A stretch of DNA of 64,000 bases, from assembly GCA_023417315.1 (NCBI GenBank), contig JAEZFW010000008.1, positions 1 through 64,000 on the forward strand. Reading direction: 5' to 3'. This document shows positions 40,909-50,151 of the stretch, in pieces. The stretch is from Pseudomonadota bacterium. Its GTDB lineage: Bacteria; Pseudomonadota; Gammaproteobacteria; Steroidobacterales; Steroidobacteraceae. Under the pieces are notes generated by a model. The model did no database searches and was not told the origin of the DNA. It saw nothing but the letters and a program-made list of their open reading frames with translations. The first letter of the stretch is position 1, and each line of letters opens with the position of its first letter. The position numbers were made by a program, and so were the translations under genes.

Positions 40909-41544
40909 CGCGTCCGGCTGCACTTCCGGACGCGCTGCCGCGAACTCCGGCAGCGATTCGAGATGCGCTGAGATTGCTGTGATCGTAGGAAATGGCGCGA
41001 GATCGACCTTGAATCTGCGCGCGTTGAACACTTGCGGCACGAGGCACACGTCCGCCATCGAGACTGCATCGCCATAACAGAAGCGCGAGCTCTTCGAGTG
41101 ACGACGCAGCTCGATCTCGAGGCCTCGGAATCCCTCTTCGACCCAGTGCCGATACCACGCGTTCATCGTCTCTTCGGATTGCGCGAGGCGATCGCGCAGA
41201 TAGTTCAGCACGCGCAGGTTGTTCAACGGATGAATATCGCAGGCAATTGCGAGTGCGAGCGAGCGTACATGCGCGCGGCCGAGCGGATCGGAAGGGAGGA
41301 GCGGCGGATCGGGATGACGCTCGTTCAGATACTCGATGATCGCGATCGATTGTGACAAGACGGCGCCGTCGATCTCGAGCGCCGGAATCAATCCCTGAGG
41401 ATTGAGCGCCAAGTACTCCGGCCGGCGATGCTCACCTTTGATGAGCGCGGTCTGGATGGATTCGTACGCGAGCTTCTTCACGTTGAGCGCGATGCGCACG
41501 CGATATGCGGCGGAGCTGCGGAAGAGAGTGTAGAGCTTCAACAT
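40903..41544 (-). CDS. maiA: Maleylacetoacetate isomerase (zeta-class glutathione transferase)
   Basis: A 213-residue zeta-class GST that isomerises maleylacetoacetate to fumarylacetoacetate in tyrosine/phenylalanine degradation. The catalytic N-terminal motif LYTLFRSSAAYRVRIALNVK is the zeta signature (SSxxxRVRIAL). It is followed by NPQGLIPALEIDGAVLSQSI with the GSH-binding Gln-Ser, EYLNERHPDPPLLPSDP, CDIHPLNNLRVLNYL, and CYGDAVSMADVCLVPQVFNA. ATG 41544 is preferred, and an ATG four codons upstream is equally possible. No other tyrosine-catabolism genes are adjacent. Confidence 0.88.
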   Translation of the reverse strand: MLKLYTLFRSSAAYRVRIALNVKKLAYESIQTALIKGEHRRPEYLALNPQGLIPALEIDGAVLSQSIAIIEYLNERHPDPPLLPSDPLGRAHVRSLALAIACDIHPLNNLRVLNYLRDRLAQSEETMNAWYRHWVEEGFRGLEIELRRHSKSSRFCYGDAVSMADVCLVPQVFNARRFKVDLAPFPTITAISAHLESLPEFAAARPEVQPDAM

Positions 41545-41642
41545 GTCGATTCCCATGAGGCCACTGGCTAACTGGCCACTGGTCACTGGCCAGAGATATT
41601 CATTATTGGCTCAAGAGTTTACCGCGCGAGCAAACCTCTCGG

Positions 41643-41786
41643 CCTCTTCCTCTGGCCAGATGCCAGTTAGCCAGTTGGCCGGTTAGCCGCGCAGCTCATC
41701 GCTGCACGAGAAACATCCGTCCTCTTCCTCTGGCCAGATGCCAGTTAGCCAGTTGGCCGGTTAGCCGCGCAGCTCATTGCTGCGCC
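41643..41786. repeat. 78-bp tandem duplication covering the 3' end of ppsA
   Basis: Two copies start at 41643 and 41721, each running CCTCTTCCTCTGGCCAGATG, through a CCAGTTAGCCAGTTGGCCGG palindrome, to GCAGCTCATYGCTGC. Copy 2 contains the TGA stop and last codons of ppsA. Copy 1 is a diverged duplicate of the same segment. The TGGCCAGTTAGCC-type palindromes continue to 41565. Confidence 0.75.
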
Positions 41787-44128
41787 AAAAACATCCACGT
41801 CTCCACGACCGTATCCGGATTCAGCGACATGCTTTCGATGCCTTGCGCGACGAGCCAGCGAGCGAGATCGGGGTGATCGGATGGGCCTTGGCCGCAAATG
41901 CCGATGTACTTGCCTCGTTTGCGGCACGCTTGGATCGCCATCGTAATCAGCGCCTTGACCGCTTCATCGCGTTCATCGAACAGCTTCGCGATCGTGCCCG
42001 AGTCGCGATCGAGTCCCAACGTGAGTTGCGTCAGATCGTTGGAGCCGATCGACATACCGTCGAAGTAATCGAGGAAACGCTCCGCGAGCACCGCGTTCGA
42101 AGGCAGCTCGCACATCATGATGACTTTCAGCCCGTTCTCGCCGCGCTCGAGTCCGTTCGCTGCGAGGAGCTCGATGACTTGCTCCGCCTCCTTGAGTGTG
42201 CGCACGAAGGGAATCATGAGCTGCACGTTCGTCAAGCCCATTTCTTCACGAACGCGCTTCATCGCTCGACATTCGAGCTCGAAGCACGGGCGGAAAGTCT
42301 CGTCGATATAGCGGGAGGCGCCACGAAATCCGATCATCGGATTCTCTTCGTGCGGCTCATATCGAGCGCCGCCGATCATGTTGGCGTACTCGTTCGACTT
42401 GAAATCCGACAGGCGCACGATGACGGGCTGCGGCGCAAATGCGGCGGCGATCGTGCCCACTCCTTCGCATAGCTTCTCGACGTAGAAAGAGACCGGATCC
42501 TTGTAGCCGCTGATCTGCCGCTTGATAGTTTGCTGCAGATCCTGCGGCAAGGTGTCGAACTCCAACAGCGCGCGCGGATGCACTCCGATCATGCGATTGA
42601 TGATGAACTCCAGGCGCGCAAGACCGACACCACGATGCGGAATGCCGGCGAAATCGAACGCGCGATCGGGGTTGCCGACATTCATCATGATCTTCGTCGG
42701 AATCTCGGGCAGCGAGTCGAGCTCGATGTTCTTTTCTTCGAATGGCAGCAGGCCTTCGTAGATGAAGCCCGTGTCGCCTTCCGCGCAACAGACCGTGACC
42801 TCCGCGCCATCGCGAATGGTGTCCGTTGCATCGCCACAGCCTACGACCGCCGGAATGCCCAGCTCGCGAGCGATGATGGCTGCGTGACACGTGCGGCCGC
42901 CGCGATTTGTGACGACGGCCGCAGCTCGCTTCATCACCGGCTCCCAATCGGGATCGGTCATGTCCGCGATGAGCACATCGCCTGCATGCACACGCGCCAT
43001 CTCCTTCACGTCCCGAATGATGCGTGCGCGTCCGGCACCGACGCGCTGCCCGATTGCACGTCCCTGTCCGAGCACCTTGGATCTGCTCTTCAATGCGAAC
43101 CGCTGAATCGTCTGGCCACGACGGCTTTGGACGGTCTCGGGCCGCGCCTGCAGGATATAGAGCTTGCCGGTCTCGCCGTCCTTGCCCCATTCGATATCCA
43201 TCGGGCAGCCGTAGTGCTCTTCGATGATGAGCGCCTGTTTTGCAAGCTCCACGATGTCTTCGTCCGTGAGCGAAAAGCGCGTGCGTTCCTCGGGCGGCAC
43301 GTCCACTGTGCGCGTACGCACCTGGCTTCCGGGATCGCCATAGATGAGCTTCGTCGCCTTCGAGCCCACCGTGCGGCGAATGATCGGCGCATGCCCCGAG
43401 CGAAGCGCCTCCTTGTACACGTAGAATTCATCGGGGTTGACCGCGCCTTGGACGACGGTTTCGCCGAGACCATAAGAGGACGTGATGAATACGACATTGC
43501 GGAAGCCCGAGTCGGTGTCGAGCGTGAACATCACACCGCTCGCACCGAGGTCCGAACGAACCATGTGTTGAATGCCCGCAGACAGCGCGACACGATCGTG
43601 CCCGAAGCCTTGATGCACGCGATACGCAATTGCGCGATCGTTGAACAGCGATGCGAACACCTCTCGTATACATTCGAGCACAGCCGCGCGACCTCGAACG
43701 TTCAGGAACGTCTCTTGCTGACCGGCGAACGAGGCCTCCGGCAGGTCCTCCGCGGTCGCCGAGGAGCGCACAGCGACGGCGATATCGCGCCCTTCACTCA
43801 TCCGATCGAAGGCATCGAGGATTTCCCGTTCGAGCCGCTCCGGAAACGGAGTCGACATGATCCAACCGCGAATCCTTGCGCCGACGGAAGACAGCGCTTC
43901 CACATCGTCAACATCGAGAGTGGCGAGCTCTCGCGCGATGCGCTCTGAGAGCTGATCGTGTTCGAGGAAGTCGCGATAGGCCTGCGCTGTCGTTGCAAAT
44001 CCGTTCGGCACCGAAATGCCGAGCCGCGCGAGATGGCTGATCATCTCGCCGAGGGATGAGTTCTTGCCGCCTACAATTTCAACATCAGCACGTCCGACTT
44101 CTGAAAAGGGCAATGTATACGCTGTCAA
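41774..44128 (-). CDS. ppsA: Phosphoenolpyruvate synthase
   Basis: A 784-residue enzyme converting pyruvate and ATP to PEP, AMP and phosphate for gluconeogenesis. The N-terminal ATP-grasp domain starts EVGRADVEIVGGKNSSLGEM. The phospho-carrier His is in RGGRTCHAAIIARELGIPAV. The TIM-barrel PEP domain has VRLSDFKSNEYANMIGG, MIGFRGASRYI, SIGSNDLTQLTLGLDRDSG and RGKYIGICGQGPSDHPD. The start is best placed at the rare TTG 44128, since family alignments begin about 15 residues before VGGKN. An ATG at 44197 would add 23 residues, and neither has a clear Shine-Dalgarno. It is divergent from its regulator ppsR. The 3' end is tandemly duplicated. Confidence 0.93.
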   Translation of the reverse strand: MTAYTLPFSEVGRADVEIVGGKNSSLGEMISHLARLGISVPNGFATTAQAYRDFLEHDQLSERIARELATLDVDDVEALSSVGARIRGWIMSTPFPERLEREILDAFDRMSEGRDIAVAVRSSATAEDLPEASFAGQQETFLNVRGRAAVLECIREVFASLFNDRAIAYRVHQGFGHDRVALSAGIQHMVRSDLGASGVMFTLDTDSGFRNVVFITSSYGLGETVVQGAVNPDEFYVYKEALRSGHAPIIRRTVGSKATKLIYGDPGSQVRTRTVDVPPEERTRFSLTDEDIVELAKQALIIEEHYGCPMDIEWGKDGETGKLYILQARPETVQSRRGQTIQRFALKSRSKVLGQGRAIGQRVGAGRARIIRDVKEMARVHAGDVLIADMTDPDWEPVMKRAAAVVTNRGGRTCHAAIIARELGIPAVVGCGDATDTIRDGAEVTVCCAEGDTGFIYEGLLPFEEKNIELDSLPEIPTKIMMNVGNPDRAFDFAGIPHRGVGLARLEFIINRMIGVHPRALLEFDTLPQDLQQTIKRQISGYKDPVSFYVEKLCEGVGTIAAAFAPQPVIVRLSDFKSNEYANMIGGARYEPHEENPMIGFRGASRYIDETFRPCFELECRAMKRVREEMGLTNVQLMIPFVRTLKEAEQVIELLAANGLERGENGLKVIMMCELPSNAVLAERFLDYFDGMSIGSNDLTQLTLGLDRDSGTIAKLFDERDEAVKALITMAIQACRKRGKYIGICGQGPSDHPDLARWLVAQGIESMSLNPDTVVETWMFLAQQ

Positions 44129-44132
44129 GTTC

Positions 44133-44245
44133 GTGACTCGTGATTCGTAGTTCGCAATTGGTGGGTGTAAGAGGAAACCACATGGCGATATTCTCATTAA
44201 ATTAGTATCAACCGTTCTTCTTTCTACCTGCGAATCACGAGTCAC
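44133..44245. promoter_or_regulatory. Perfect 15-bp inverted repeats in the ppsA-ppsR intergenic region
   Basis: GTGACTCGTGATTCG at 44133-44147 and its exact reverse complement at 44231-44245 flank an AT-rich centre (TTCTCATTAAATTAG near 44191) where the divergent promoters should be. The arms sit immediately upstream of each gene's likely start. Confidence 0.55.
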
Positions 44246-44275
44246 TGTCACGGCCTCTCACGACAGCGCAAGACA

Positions 44276-45100
44276 ATGCAAAGACGCACCATCTTCTTCG
44301 TTTCTGATCAGACTGGCGTCACCGCGGAAACGATGGGTCACAGCCTTCTCACGCAGTTCGACAATGCAATGTTTCGGCAAGTGACGCTGCCGTTCATCTC
44401 CACCGCGGAGAAGGCCGAGGAAGCAGTCCGCAGGATCAACGCGACGGGCGAGACCGAGGGCGTGCGGCCCGTGATCTTCAGCACGCTCGTGCAAGAAGAG
44501 ATGCGCGAGATCGTCAAGTGCGCAAACGGATTGTTCTTGGATTTTTTCGCGGCGTTCCTCGAGCCGCTGGAACAAGAGCTCGGCGTGAAATCATCGCGCA
44601 CGCAAGGCCGCGCCCACGGCATGTTGGATATCGGTGCGTATACGCTGCGAATCGACGCGACGAATTTTGCGCTCGCGAATGACGATGGCGCAGTCACGCG
44701 CGACTACGAGCGTGCCGATCTCGTGCTCGTCGGCGTTTCGCGCTCGGGCAAGACGCCTACGTGCTTGTACATGGCGCTGCAGTACGGCGTGTTTGCGGCG
44801 AACTTCCCTTTAGCCGAAGAGGAGTTCGAGTCCGGCGACTTGCCCGCCGCGCTGATGAAACACAAGAACAAGCTCTATGGCCTCACGATCACCGCCGAGC
44901 GGCTGCAACAGATCCGCTCCGAGCGGCGCCCGAACACACGCTATTCGGCACCGGATCAAGTCGAATACGAGGTTCGCTCGGCGGAAGCGATGTTCCGCCG
45001 CTTCAACATCCCCTTCATCGATACGACGTCTAAATCGATCGAAGAGATCGCGAGCCGGATTCTGGATGCAACCGGTGTGGAGCGGCGGCTCCGTCCGTGA
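44276..45100 (+). CDS. ppsR: PEP synthase regulatory kinase/pyrophosphorylase
   Basis: A 274-residue DUF299 protein that inactivates PpsA by ADP-dependent phosphorylation of a Thr next to the catalytic His and reactivates it by phosphorolysis. It opens RRTIFFVSDQTGVTAETMGH, the family signature. LVLVGVSRSGKTPTCLYMAL carries the P-loop near residues 150-160, with DYERADLVLVG before it. NPF-type segments and PFIDTTSKSIEEIASRIL close it. The PpsA His motif GGRTCHAA in this window carries the expected Thr. It is divergent from ppsA and ends one base from the convergent DUF3592-like gene. Confidence 0.95.
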   Translation: MQRRTIFFVSDQTGVTAETMGHSLLTQFDNAMFRQVTLPFISTAEKAEEAVRRINATGETEGVRPVIFSTLVQEEMREIVKCANGLFLDFFAAFLEPLEQELGVKSSRTQGRAHGMLDIGAYTLRIDATNFALANDDGAVTRDYERADLVLVGVSRSGKTPTCLYMALQYGVFAANFPLAEEEFESGDLPAALMKHKNKLYGLTITAERLQQIRSERRPNTRYSAPDQVEYEVRSAEAMFRRFNIPFIDTTSKSIEEIASRILDATGVERRLRP

Positions 45101-45101
45101 G

Positions 45102-45455
45102 CTAGCCGATCAAGCGCGCGATGACGGCCTGGTGCGGCCGATCTGGAAGATACGCGATCGTCACGGTGGATCCCGCAGCGGGAAGCGCTCGCAGCACCTG
45201 CTCGGGAGGGCGCTGCGCGATATGACATGCGCGTAGCGGTCGGCTGGTCCCTTGCGGAACGAAATCGAAGTACAACCGCGTGCAGCTGTCGAGCATGAAC
45301 GGATGTTGAATGCCGACCACCGTTCCTTGGCAAGAGTGGCCACGATGCACGATCTCGAGATGTCGCTTCTCGCGGACAGCCGCGACCGCGTGTCGAATGG
45401 CCAGCCAAGCGACGACGCAACCCACTACCGCAAACAACACCAGCTCATTCGTCAT
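45102..45455 (-). CDS. DUF3592-like membrane-anchored protein
   Basis: A 117-residue protein with a single N-terminal helix (LVLFAVVGCVVAWLAIRHAV) and a beta-rich soluble domain (SCQGTVVGIQHPFMLDSCTR, LYFDFVPQGTSRPL, GSTVTIAYLPDRPHQAVI). Helix plus TVTIAYxPxxP is the DUF3592 pattern, a family of unknown function. Stop codons of this gene and ppsR are one base apart on opposite strands. The region upstream (45456-45801) holds no other minus-strand gene. Confidence 0.75.
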   Translation of the reverse strand: MTNELVLFAVVGCVVAWLAIRHAVAAVREKRHLEIVHRGHSCQGTVVGIQHPFMLDSCTRLYFDFVPQGTSRPLRACHIAQRPPEQVLRALPAAGSTVTIAYLPDRPHQAVIARLIG

Positions 45456-45801
45456 GGACCTACCGACTCCGAATTGACCGACCCAACCAGTACCGCTGAT
45501 ATATGTATGTCTCTCGAGCGAGCGAGATTGTTCCCGCGCTAGTTCAATCGAGCGTCAAATCTGCGTCTACTGGACGTAAGTCTCTATGAGGCATTCCCTT
45601 GCGTTCAAATGAGACTGGCAGGTGAGTTGATGAAGGCGATGTTGGTGTCGCTGCTGAGTGACGGAGTGACGAGCTGTCAGACAGTCGCCGACTCGCTGAG
45701 TGCATTTCAACACGGACTTGATCGTCGATCGGTCTATTACTGGAACGCGTTCGCGCCGCGATCGTTGCGTAGGAATAGGCAGCTGCCCAGGAGGATTGAA
45801 C
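45456..45801. other. Gene-free intergenic stretch
   Basis: Divergent gap between the DUF3592-like gene and the DUF326 gene. In-frame codons extend the DUF326 frame upstream to 45700, but the strong AGGAGG at 45789 marks 45802 as the start. No repeat or RNA gene is seen. Confidence 0.5.
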
Positions 45802-46221
45802 ATGCAAGTCCAGCAGATGATCAGCACGCATCCGGACGTGCGCGGCAGGATCAGCCAACCTCTCGTGCGCTGCATCGAGGAGTGCTTTGCATGCGCGCAA
45901 ACCTGCACGAGTTGTGCAGACGCGTGCTTGGCCGAGCAGATGGTGGAGCAGCTGAAGCAATGCATTCGTCTCAACCTGGATTGCGCCGACATCTGCTCCG
46001 CGACGGGCGCGTTGGCCTCGCGGCGCACAGGCTCGAACGAACCTGTGCTCAGAGCAGCGCTGGAGCTATGCGCGCTCGCGTGCGGGACGTGCGCCGAAGA
46101 ATGTGAGCGCCACGCCGGTCATCATGAGCATTGTCGAATCTGCGCGGAATCTTGCAGGCGCTGCCAACAAGCCTGCCAAGCCGCGGTTCAGGAAGTGGGG
46201 GCGGGAAAGCAATCCCACTGA
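45802..46221 (+). CDS. Four-helix-bundle copper-binding-type protein (DUF326)
   Basis: A 139-residue cysteine-rich protein: CIEECFACAQTCTSCADAC, CIRLNLDCADICSATGAL, LELCALACGTCAEECERHAG, HCRICAESCRRCQQAC. The CxxxC/CxxC spacing along four helices matches DUF326, the fold of the copper-storage protein Csp, in which Cys-lined bundles hold Cu(I). No signal peptide is present, so it would be cytosolic. AGGAGG precedes ATG 45802. Copper sequestration is a family-based inference, and no copper exporter is adjacent. Confidence 0.88.
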   Translation: MQVQQMISTHPDVRGRISQPLVRCIEECFACAQTCTSCADACLAEQMVEQLKQCIRLNLDCADICSATGALASRRTGSNEPVLRAALELCALACGTCAEECERHAGHHEHCRICAESCRRCQQACQAAVQEVGAGKQSH

Positions 46222-46478
46222 CCCATGGCGCTCAGCATCAGCGCCATGCCGGACTCGTTCTGCGCGCGAGCTCGTGGAGTCTTGCGCCGCTCGTCTGCAT
46301 ACAAGCAAAAGAGGCGTAGTCGGTCGACCTTGCCTCTGCTTGCCTAACGCGCAATCGCTGCTCCAGATGCGACAGTGCTGGGCTCGCCCAGTGCGCTCGG
46401 GCGGTGGGGTTTCCCCATAGGTATGGTCGCGACCGTCGTGGCATGATTCCGACACGGCATCCACCGACGGAGTACACC

Positions 46479-48488
46479 ATGAGCCCACCGCGCACGCTTC
46501 ACTTACTCGTAGCGACCGCACTCCTCGCCTCCGCGGTGAGCGGCTGCAGCCGTGAGGACTCTGGAGCGCAGAAGAAGGGCCCTTACGCCGCGCTCGAGCG
46601 GCAGGACTTCAATACGCGCGCAGCCGAGCGTTTCCTTCCGTTCTTCTGGCGCGAGGACGCCGATAACGACGGTTCCATCGATCCAGGCGAGATCGACATT
46701 CTGACCGGCATGCGCCAGGCCGATCGTGCGATTTGGCTCGATGACTCAGGTCGCTTCACGGAAGAATTCCGCAGCGCGTACCGCGCGATGAGCCAGCCCC
46801 TACCCGCTCCTTCCGACACTGCAGAGCAGAAGCGACGCCAACTGGTCGTCGATGAGCTGGCGCAAGGTCGACCCACCCTCGTTGCGAACGATCTGACACA
46901 GATCACCGAGGGTGAGAAGACATTCGTGCGTCATATGCTTGCTGCCGCAGAGCTCATCGAACGCTTGTATGCGCGCCAGAAAGGTGTCTTCGGTATGCAG
47001 GCGGACATCCCGAGCGGCGACACCGCGAGCCACGCCATGTTTCACCGCAATCAGTCACCGTTTTGCGAGGCGCCGAAGACCGAGAATATTCCTGAATGCA
47101 GCGCGTTGCCGCAGAAGCCGCCGCGCATCTTCGGCTTGTATCCAGCGGAGATTCAGAAAGACGAGAAGTTCTGCACGATGCTGGAAAAGCAGCCGAACGC
47201 CAAAGAGCTGATGGGGCACTTCAGCGTCGTCGTCGCGGATGAGAATCGCCAGGGACGATTCCGCGCAGTTCCTTATACGGAGGTGTATTTCCAGGAGATG
47301 GGTGCGATCGCGCGCGAGCTCGAGATGGGCGCCAAGAACTTGGGCGATGATGAGGCCGCGCTGAAGAACTATCTCACGGCCGCCGCGGCGTCCTTTCGCT
47401 CGAACGATTGGGAGCCCGCGAATGCCGCGTGGGTCGCGATGAATGCGACGAATAGCAAATGGTATCTGCGTATCGCACCCGACGAGGTGTATTACGAGCC
47501 GTGCGCATGGAAGGCAGGGTTCGCGATGCAGCTCGCGCGAATCAATCCCGAATCGCTCGAGTGGCAACAGAAGCTCGATCCCCTGAAGCGCGACATGGAG
47601 AATCAGCTCGCGAAGATGGCGGGCGCGCCGTACAAGGCGCGCGACGTGCAGTTCAAGATCCCGGACTTCATCGATGTCGTGCTGAATGCCGGCGATGCGC
47701 GCCCCGCACACGGGGCGATCATCGGCCAATCGCTGCCGAACTGGGGCCCGGTCGCGGAGAAGGGCGGACGAACGACGGCGATGACCAATCTCTACACCGA
47801 CGTCGATAGTCAGAAGACTCAAGCCGAGCTCATGTCCTCGATGTTTTGCAAGAACACGAACGCGCTCGCGACCACGACGCCGCGCGAGGGCCTCATCAGC
47901 ACGGTGCTGCACGAAGCGGCGCACAACCTCGGCCCGTCGCACGAATATGCAGTCAAGGGCCGCCAGGACGACGCTATCTTCGGTGGGCCGCTCGCCTCGA
48001 CGCTCGAAGAGCTGAAGGCGCAGCAATCGGCGCTGTATTTGACGAATTGGCTGTCGGGCAAGGATGTTTTCAGCGCAGATGAGGTGAATAAGATCCAGCT
48101 CCGTAACATTGCGTGGGCATTCGGACACATCTCGCGCGGCATGTACACCGCCGACGGAACGCCGCGGAACTATAGCCAGCTCGCAGCGATGCAGCTCGGT
48201 TCGCTCTTGAAGGCCGGCGCGGTTTCGTGGCACGCCGACCAGCCCGCTGCAAACGGGACGGATCAAGGATGCCTCGAGATCAACTTCGATGCGCTGCCTG
48301 CCGCGATCGAATCGTTCGCGACCACGGTACTGCAGACCAAGGCGAGCGGCGATCGCAAACGCGCAACGCAGCTGCAAGGGGAATTCGTCGATGCGAAGGA
48401 TGATGACTTTGCGAAGCTCCGCGCCGTCATCGCCGAGCGCTGGTTGCGCGCGCCCCGCGCGAGCTTCGTTTACAGCGTGAGGATGTAG
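46479..48488 (+). CDS. Zincin-type lipoprotein with an EF-hand calcium motif
   Basis: A 669-residue lipoprotein (VATALLASAVSGC lipobox). Residues 60-71 form a canonical EF-hand loop, DADNDGSIDPGE, with every coordinating position filled. Near residue 478 lies VLHEAAHNLGPSHEY, an HExxH zinc site with a nearby acidic Glu. The overall look (PRIFGLYPAEIQ, IAPDEVYYEPCAWKAGFAMQ, LARINPESLEWQQKL) recalls dipeptidyl-peptidase III/M49-related proteins, but the motif is HExxH rather than the M49 HExxxH. It is probably a periplasm-facing or surface metallopeptidase, possibly calcium-stabilised. GGAG precedes ATG 46479. Confidence 0.8.
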   Translation: MSPPRTLHLLVATALLASAVSGCSREDSGAQKKGPYAALERQDFNTRAAERFLPFFWREDADNDGSIDPGEIDILTGMRQADRAIWLDDSGRFTEEFRSAYRAMSQPLPAPSDTAEQKRRQLVVDELAQGRPTLVANDLTQITEGEKTFVRHMLAAAELIERLYARQKGVFGMQADIPSGDTASHAMFHRNQSPFCEAPKTENIPECSALPQKPPRIFGLYPAEIQKDEKFCTMLEKQPNAKELMGHFSVVVADENRQGRFRAVPYTEVYFQEMGAIARELEMGAKNLGDDEAALKNYLTAAAASFRSNDWEPANAAWVAMNATNSKWYLRIAPDEVYYEPCAWKAGFAMQLARINPESLEWQQKLDPLKRDMENQLAKMAGAPYKARDVQFKIPDFIDVVLNAGDARPAHGAIIGQSLPNWGPVAEKGGRTTAMTNLYTDVDSQKTQAELMSSMFCKNTNALATTTPREGLISTVLHEAAHNLGPSHEYAVKGRQDDAIFGGPLASTLEELKAQQSALYLTNWLSGKDVFSADEVNKIQLRNIAWAFGHISRGMYTADGTPRNYSQLAAMQLGSLLKAGAVSWHADQPAANGTDQGCLEINFDALPAAIESFATTVLQTKASGDRKRATQLQGEFVDAKDDDFAKLRAVIAERWLRAPRASFVYSVRM

Positions 48489-48801
48489 GTCGCAAATGAC
48501 TCCGGGATTATTCCTCGGGATCTTGCTGCCGCGTGTAGGTCGGAATTTATTCCGACCGTTTGGAGCAGCGATTTATTGGGATCGGAATGAATTTCGACCT
48601 ACAGGAATAGAGGGAAGCGCGCGTTGGAGGGAACATTCGCGGGCCAACCAACCGGATGGATCCCCGCCTCCGCGGGGACGACGATCAAGTCATGTGCGTG
48701 TCGGCTTTCATGTTCGACACTATCGCGGCCGTCTATGTTCGTCACCCTCGCGAACGCGAGGGCCCATCAGGGTACGCGGCAACAGGTTACAGCCGAGACA
48801 G
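48489..48801. repeat. Cluster of three intergenic palindromes
   Basis: TGTAGGTCGGAATTTATTCC (48534 onward) is inverted as GGAATGAATTTCGACCTACA ending at 48603. GGATCCCCGCCTCCGCGGGG near 48657 is a second stem. CACCCTCGCGAACGCGAGGG near 48743 is a third. The last two also occur together at 56753-56842. No gene in this 313-bp gap. Confidence 0.75.
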
Positions 48802-50151
48802 CTATCCTTTTTCTTGCCGCTTGCCGATCGCGAGCTGCAGCTCGCGTTGATATCGTGAAAGAGCGGCGCTGACTTCGACGGGATAGGGCTGCTGCGCGGG
48901 CTCGATCGCACGCAATGATGCTGGCAGTCGTTCGATCTCTGCGCGCGCATGCTCGCGCGCTTGATCGAGCGTACGTCGAGTGGACTCAACTCGCTTACCG
49001 CCTTGCATCACGCACGCGAGAAGCGGCCGCCCCTCGAGTTGTTCGCTTGCACGAGCGATCACATCGCGCACAGCGCCGCCCTTCTCTTCCACGCGAAAGA
49101 CTTGCTTGGGTCCCGGCAAGATAGGCTTGTCTGTCGCGAGCTTCAGGCGGCCGCGGCCTGCATACTCCGCCAGCTTGTAGACGATATCGAGATCAGGCTT
49201 GTCCGCGGATACGCCCATGCTCGTGCCCACGCCGAAGGCATCGATCGGCGCCTCCTCCACCAGCTTCGCGACGGTATGCTCGTCAAGTCCACCGCTTGCG
49301 AAGATCTTCACGCGCTCTAGACCGGCTGCATCGAGGAGCTTGCGACTCTGGCGCGCGAGCTCGATGAGATCTCCCGAATCCAGCCGCACGGCAGCGACCT
49401 TGAACTCATCTCCGAGCTCGCGAGCGAGGGAGATCACGCGACGCACGCCGTCGAGCGTGTCGTAGGTGTCAACGAGCAGCGTGGTGTCGGGATAGATCCT
49501 TGCGAAATCTCGAAACGCTTCCGTCTCGCTATCGTGCGCCTGCACGTAGCTGTGGGCCATGGTGCCTGCAACCGGCACGCCATACAGCTTCCCTGCGAGC
49601 ACGTTTGAAGTCGAAACCACGCCTGCGATGTAGAATGCGCGCGCAGCCTTAAGCGCCGCATCGATGCCATGCATTCGCCTGGCACCGAAATCCACGATCG
49701 GTCGGCCTTGCGCGGCCAAGACCACTCGAGCGGCCTTCGATGCCAGCAACGTCTGTAATTGAAGCTGGTTGGTGACGTACGTCTCCACGAGTTGCGCTTG
49801 TGCGATCGGCGCGCGGATCTCCACGATCGGCTCGTTTGCAAACACAGGCGTGCCCTCCGGCACGGCGCGCACCTCACCTTCGAAACGCCACGTACGTAAC
49901 GAATCCAGAAGCGGCTTCGAGAAGTAGCCTAGGGAGGCGAGATAGGCAAGATCCGACTCCTCGAAGCGCATGTGCTCGAGATAATCGAGCACGGTCTCGA
50001 GTCCGCATGCGAGCAGGAAGTTGCGCCCCGGCGGCAAACGACGCACGAACACGGTGAACACCGCCTCGCCGCTCATCTCTTGGCGCAGGTAAGCCTCGAG
50101 CATCTTGAGCTCGTACAAATCGGTGAACAGTGCTGGGTGCTCGTGGCTCAT
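48802..50151 (-). CDS. pncB: Nicotinate phosphoribosyltransferase
   Basis: A 449-residue enzyme of the Preiss-Handler pathway joining nicotinate and PRPP to nicotinate mononucleotide. Features are ALFTDLYELKMLEAYLRQEM at the start, VFVRRLPPGRNFLLACGLET, FGARRMHGIDAALKAARAFY, STSNVLAGKLYGVPVAGTMA followed by HSYVQAHDSETEAF, LVDTYDTLDGVRRV, and VRLDSGDLIELARQSRKLLD. These are the PRPP- and substrate-site segments of the NAPRT family. The length fits the shorter bacterial form. It stands alone. The 222-bp gap to 50374 shows no other gene. Confidence 0.95.
   Translation of the reverse strand: MSHEHPALFTDLYELKMLEAYLRQEMSGEAVFTVFVRRLPPGRNFLLACGLETVLDYLEHMRFEESDLAYLASLGYFSKPLLDSLRTWRFEGEVRAVPEGTPVFANEPIVEIRAPIAQAQLVETYVTNQLQLQTLLASKAARVVLAAQGRPIVDFGARRMHGIDAALKAARAFYIAGVVSTSNVLAGKLYGVPVAGTMAHSYVQAHDSETEAFRDFARIYPDTTLLVDTYDTLDGVRRVISLARELGDEFKVAAVRLDSGDLIELARQSRKLLDAAGLERVKIFASGGLDEHTVAKLVEEAPIDAFGVGTSMGVSADKPDLDIVYKLAEYAGRGRLKLATDKPILPGPKQVFRVEEKGGAVRDVIARASEQLEGRPLLACVMQGGKRVESTRRTLDQAREHARAEIERLPASLRAIEPAQQPYPVEVSAALSRYQRELQLAIGKRQEKG

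Noticed and set aside
42530..43948. Very long frames antisense to ppsA, and similarly at 47055-48377 and 37017-37988
   Set aside because: These are typical antisense open frames in high-GC genes. The sense proteins (PpsA, zincin lipoprotein, TonB receptor) are unmistakable.
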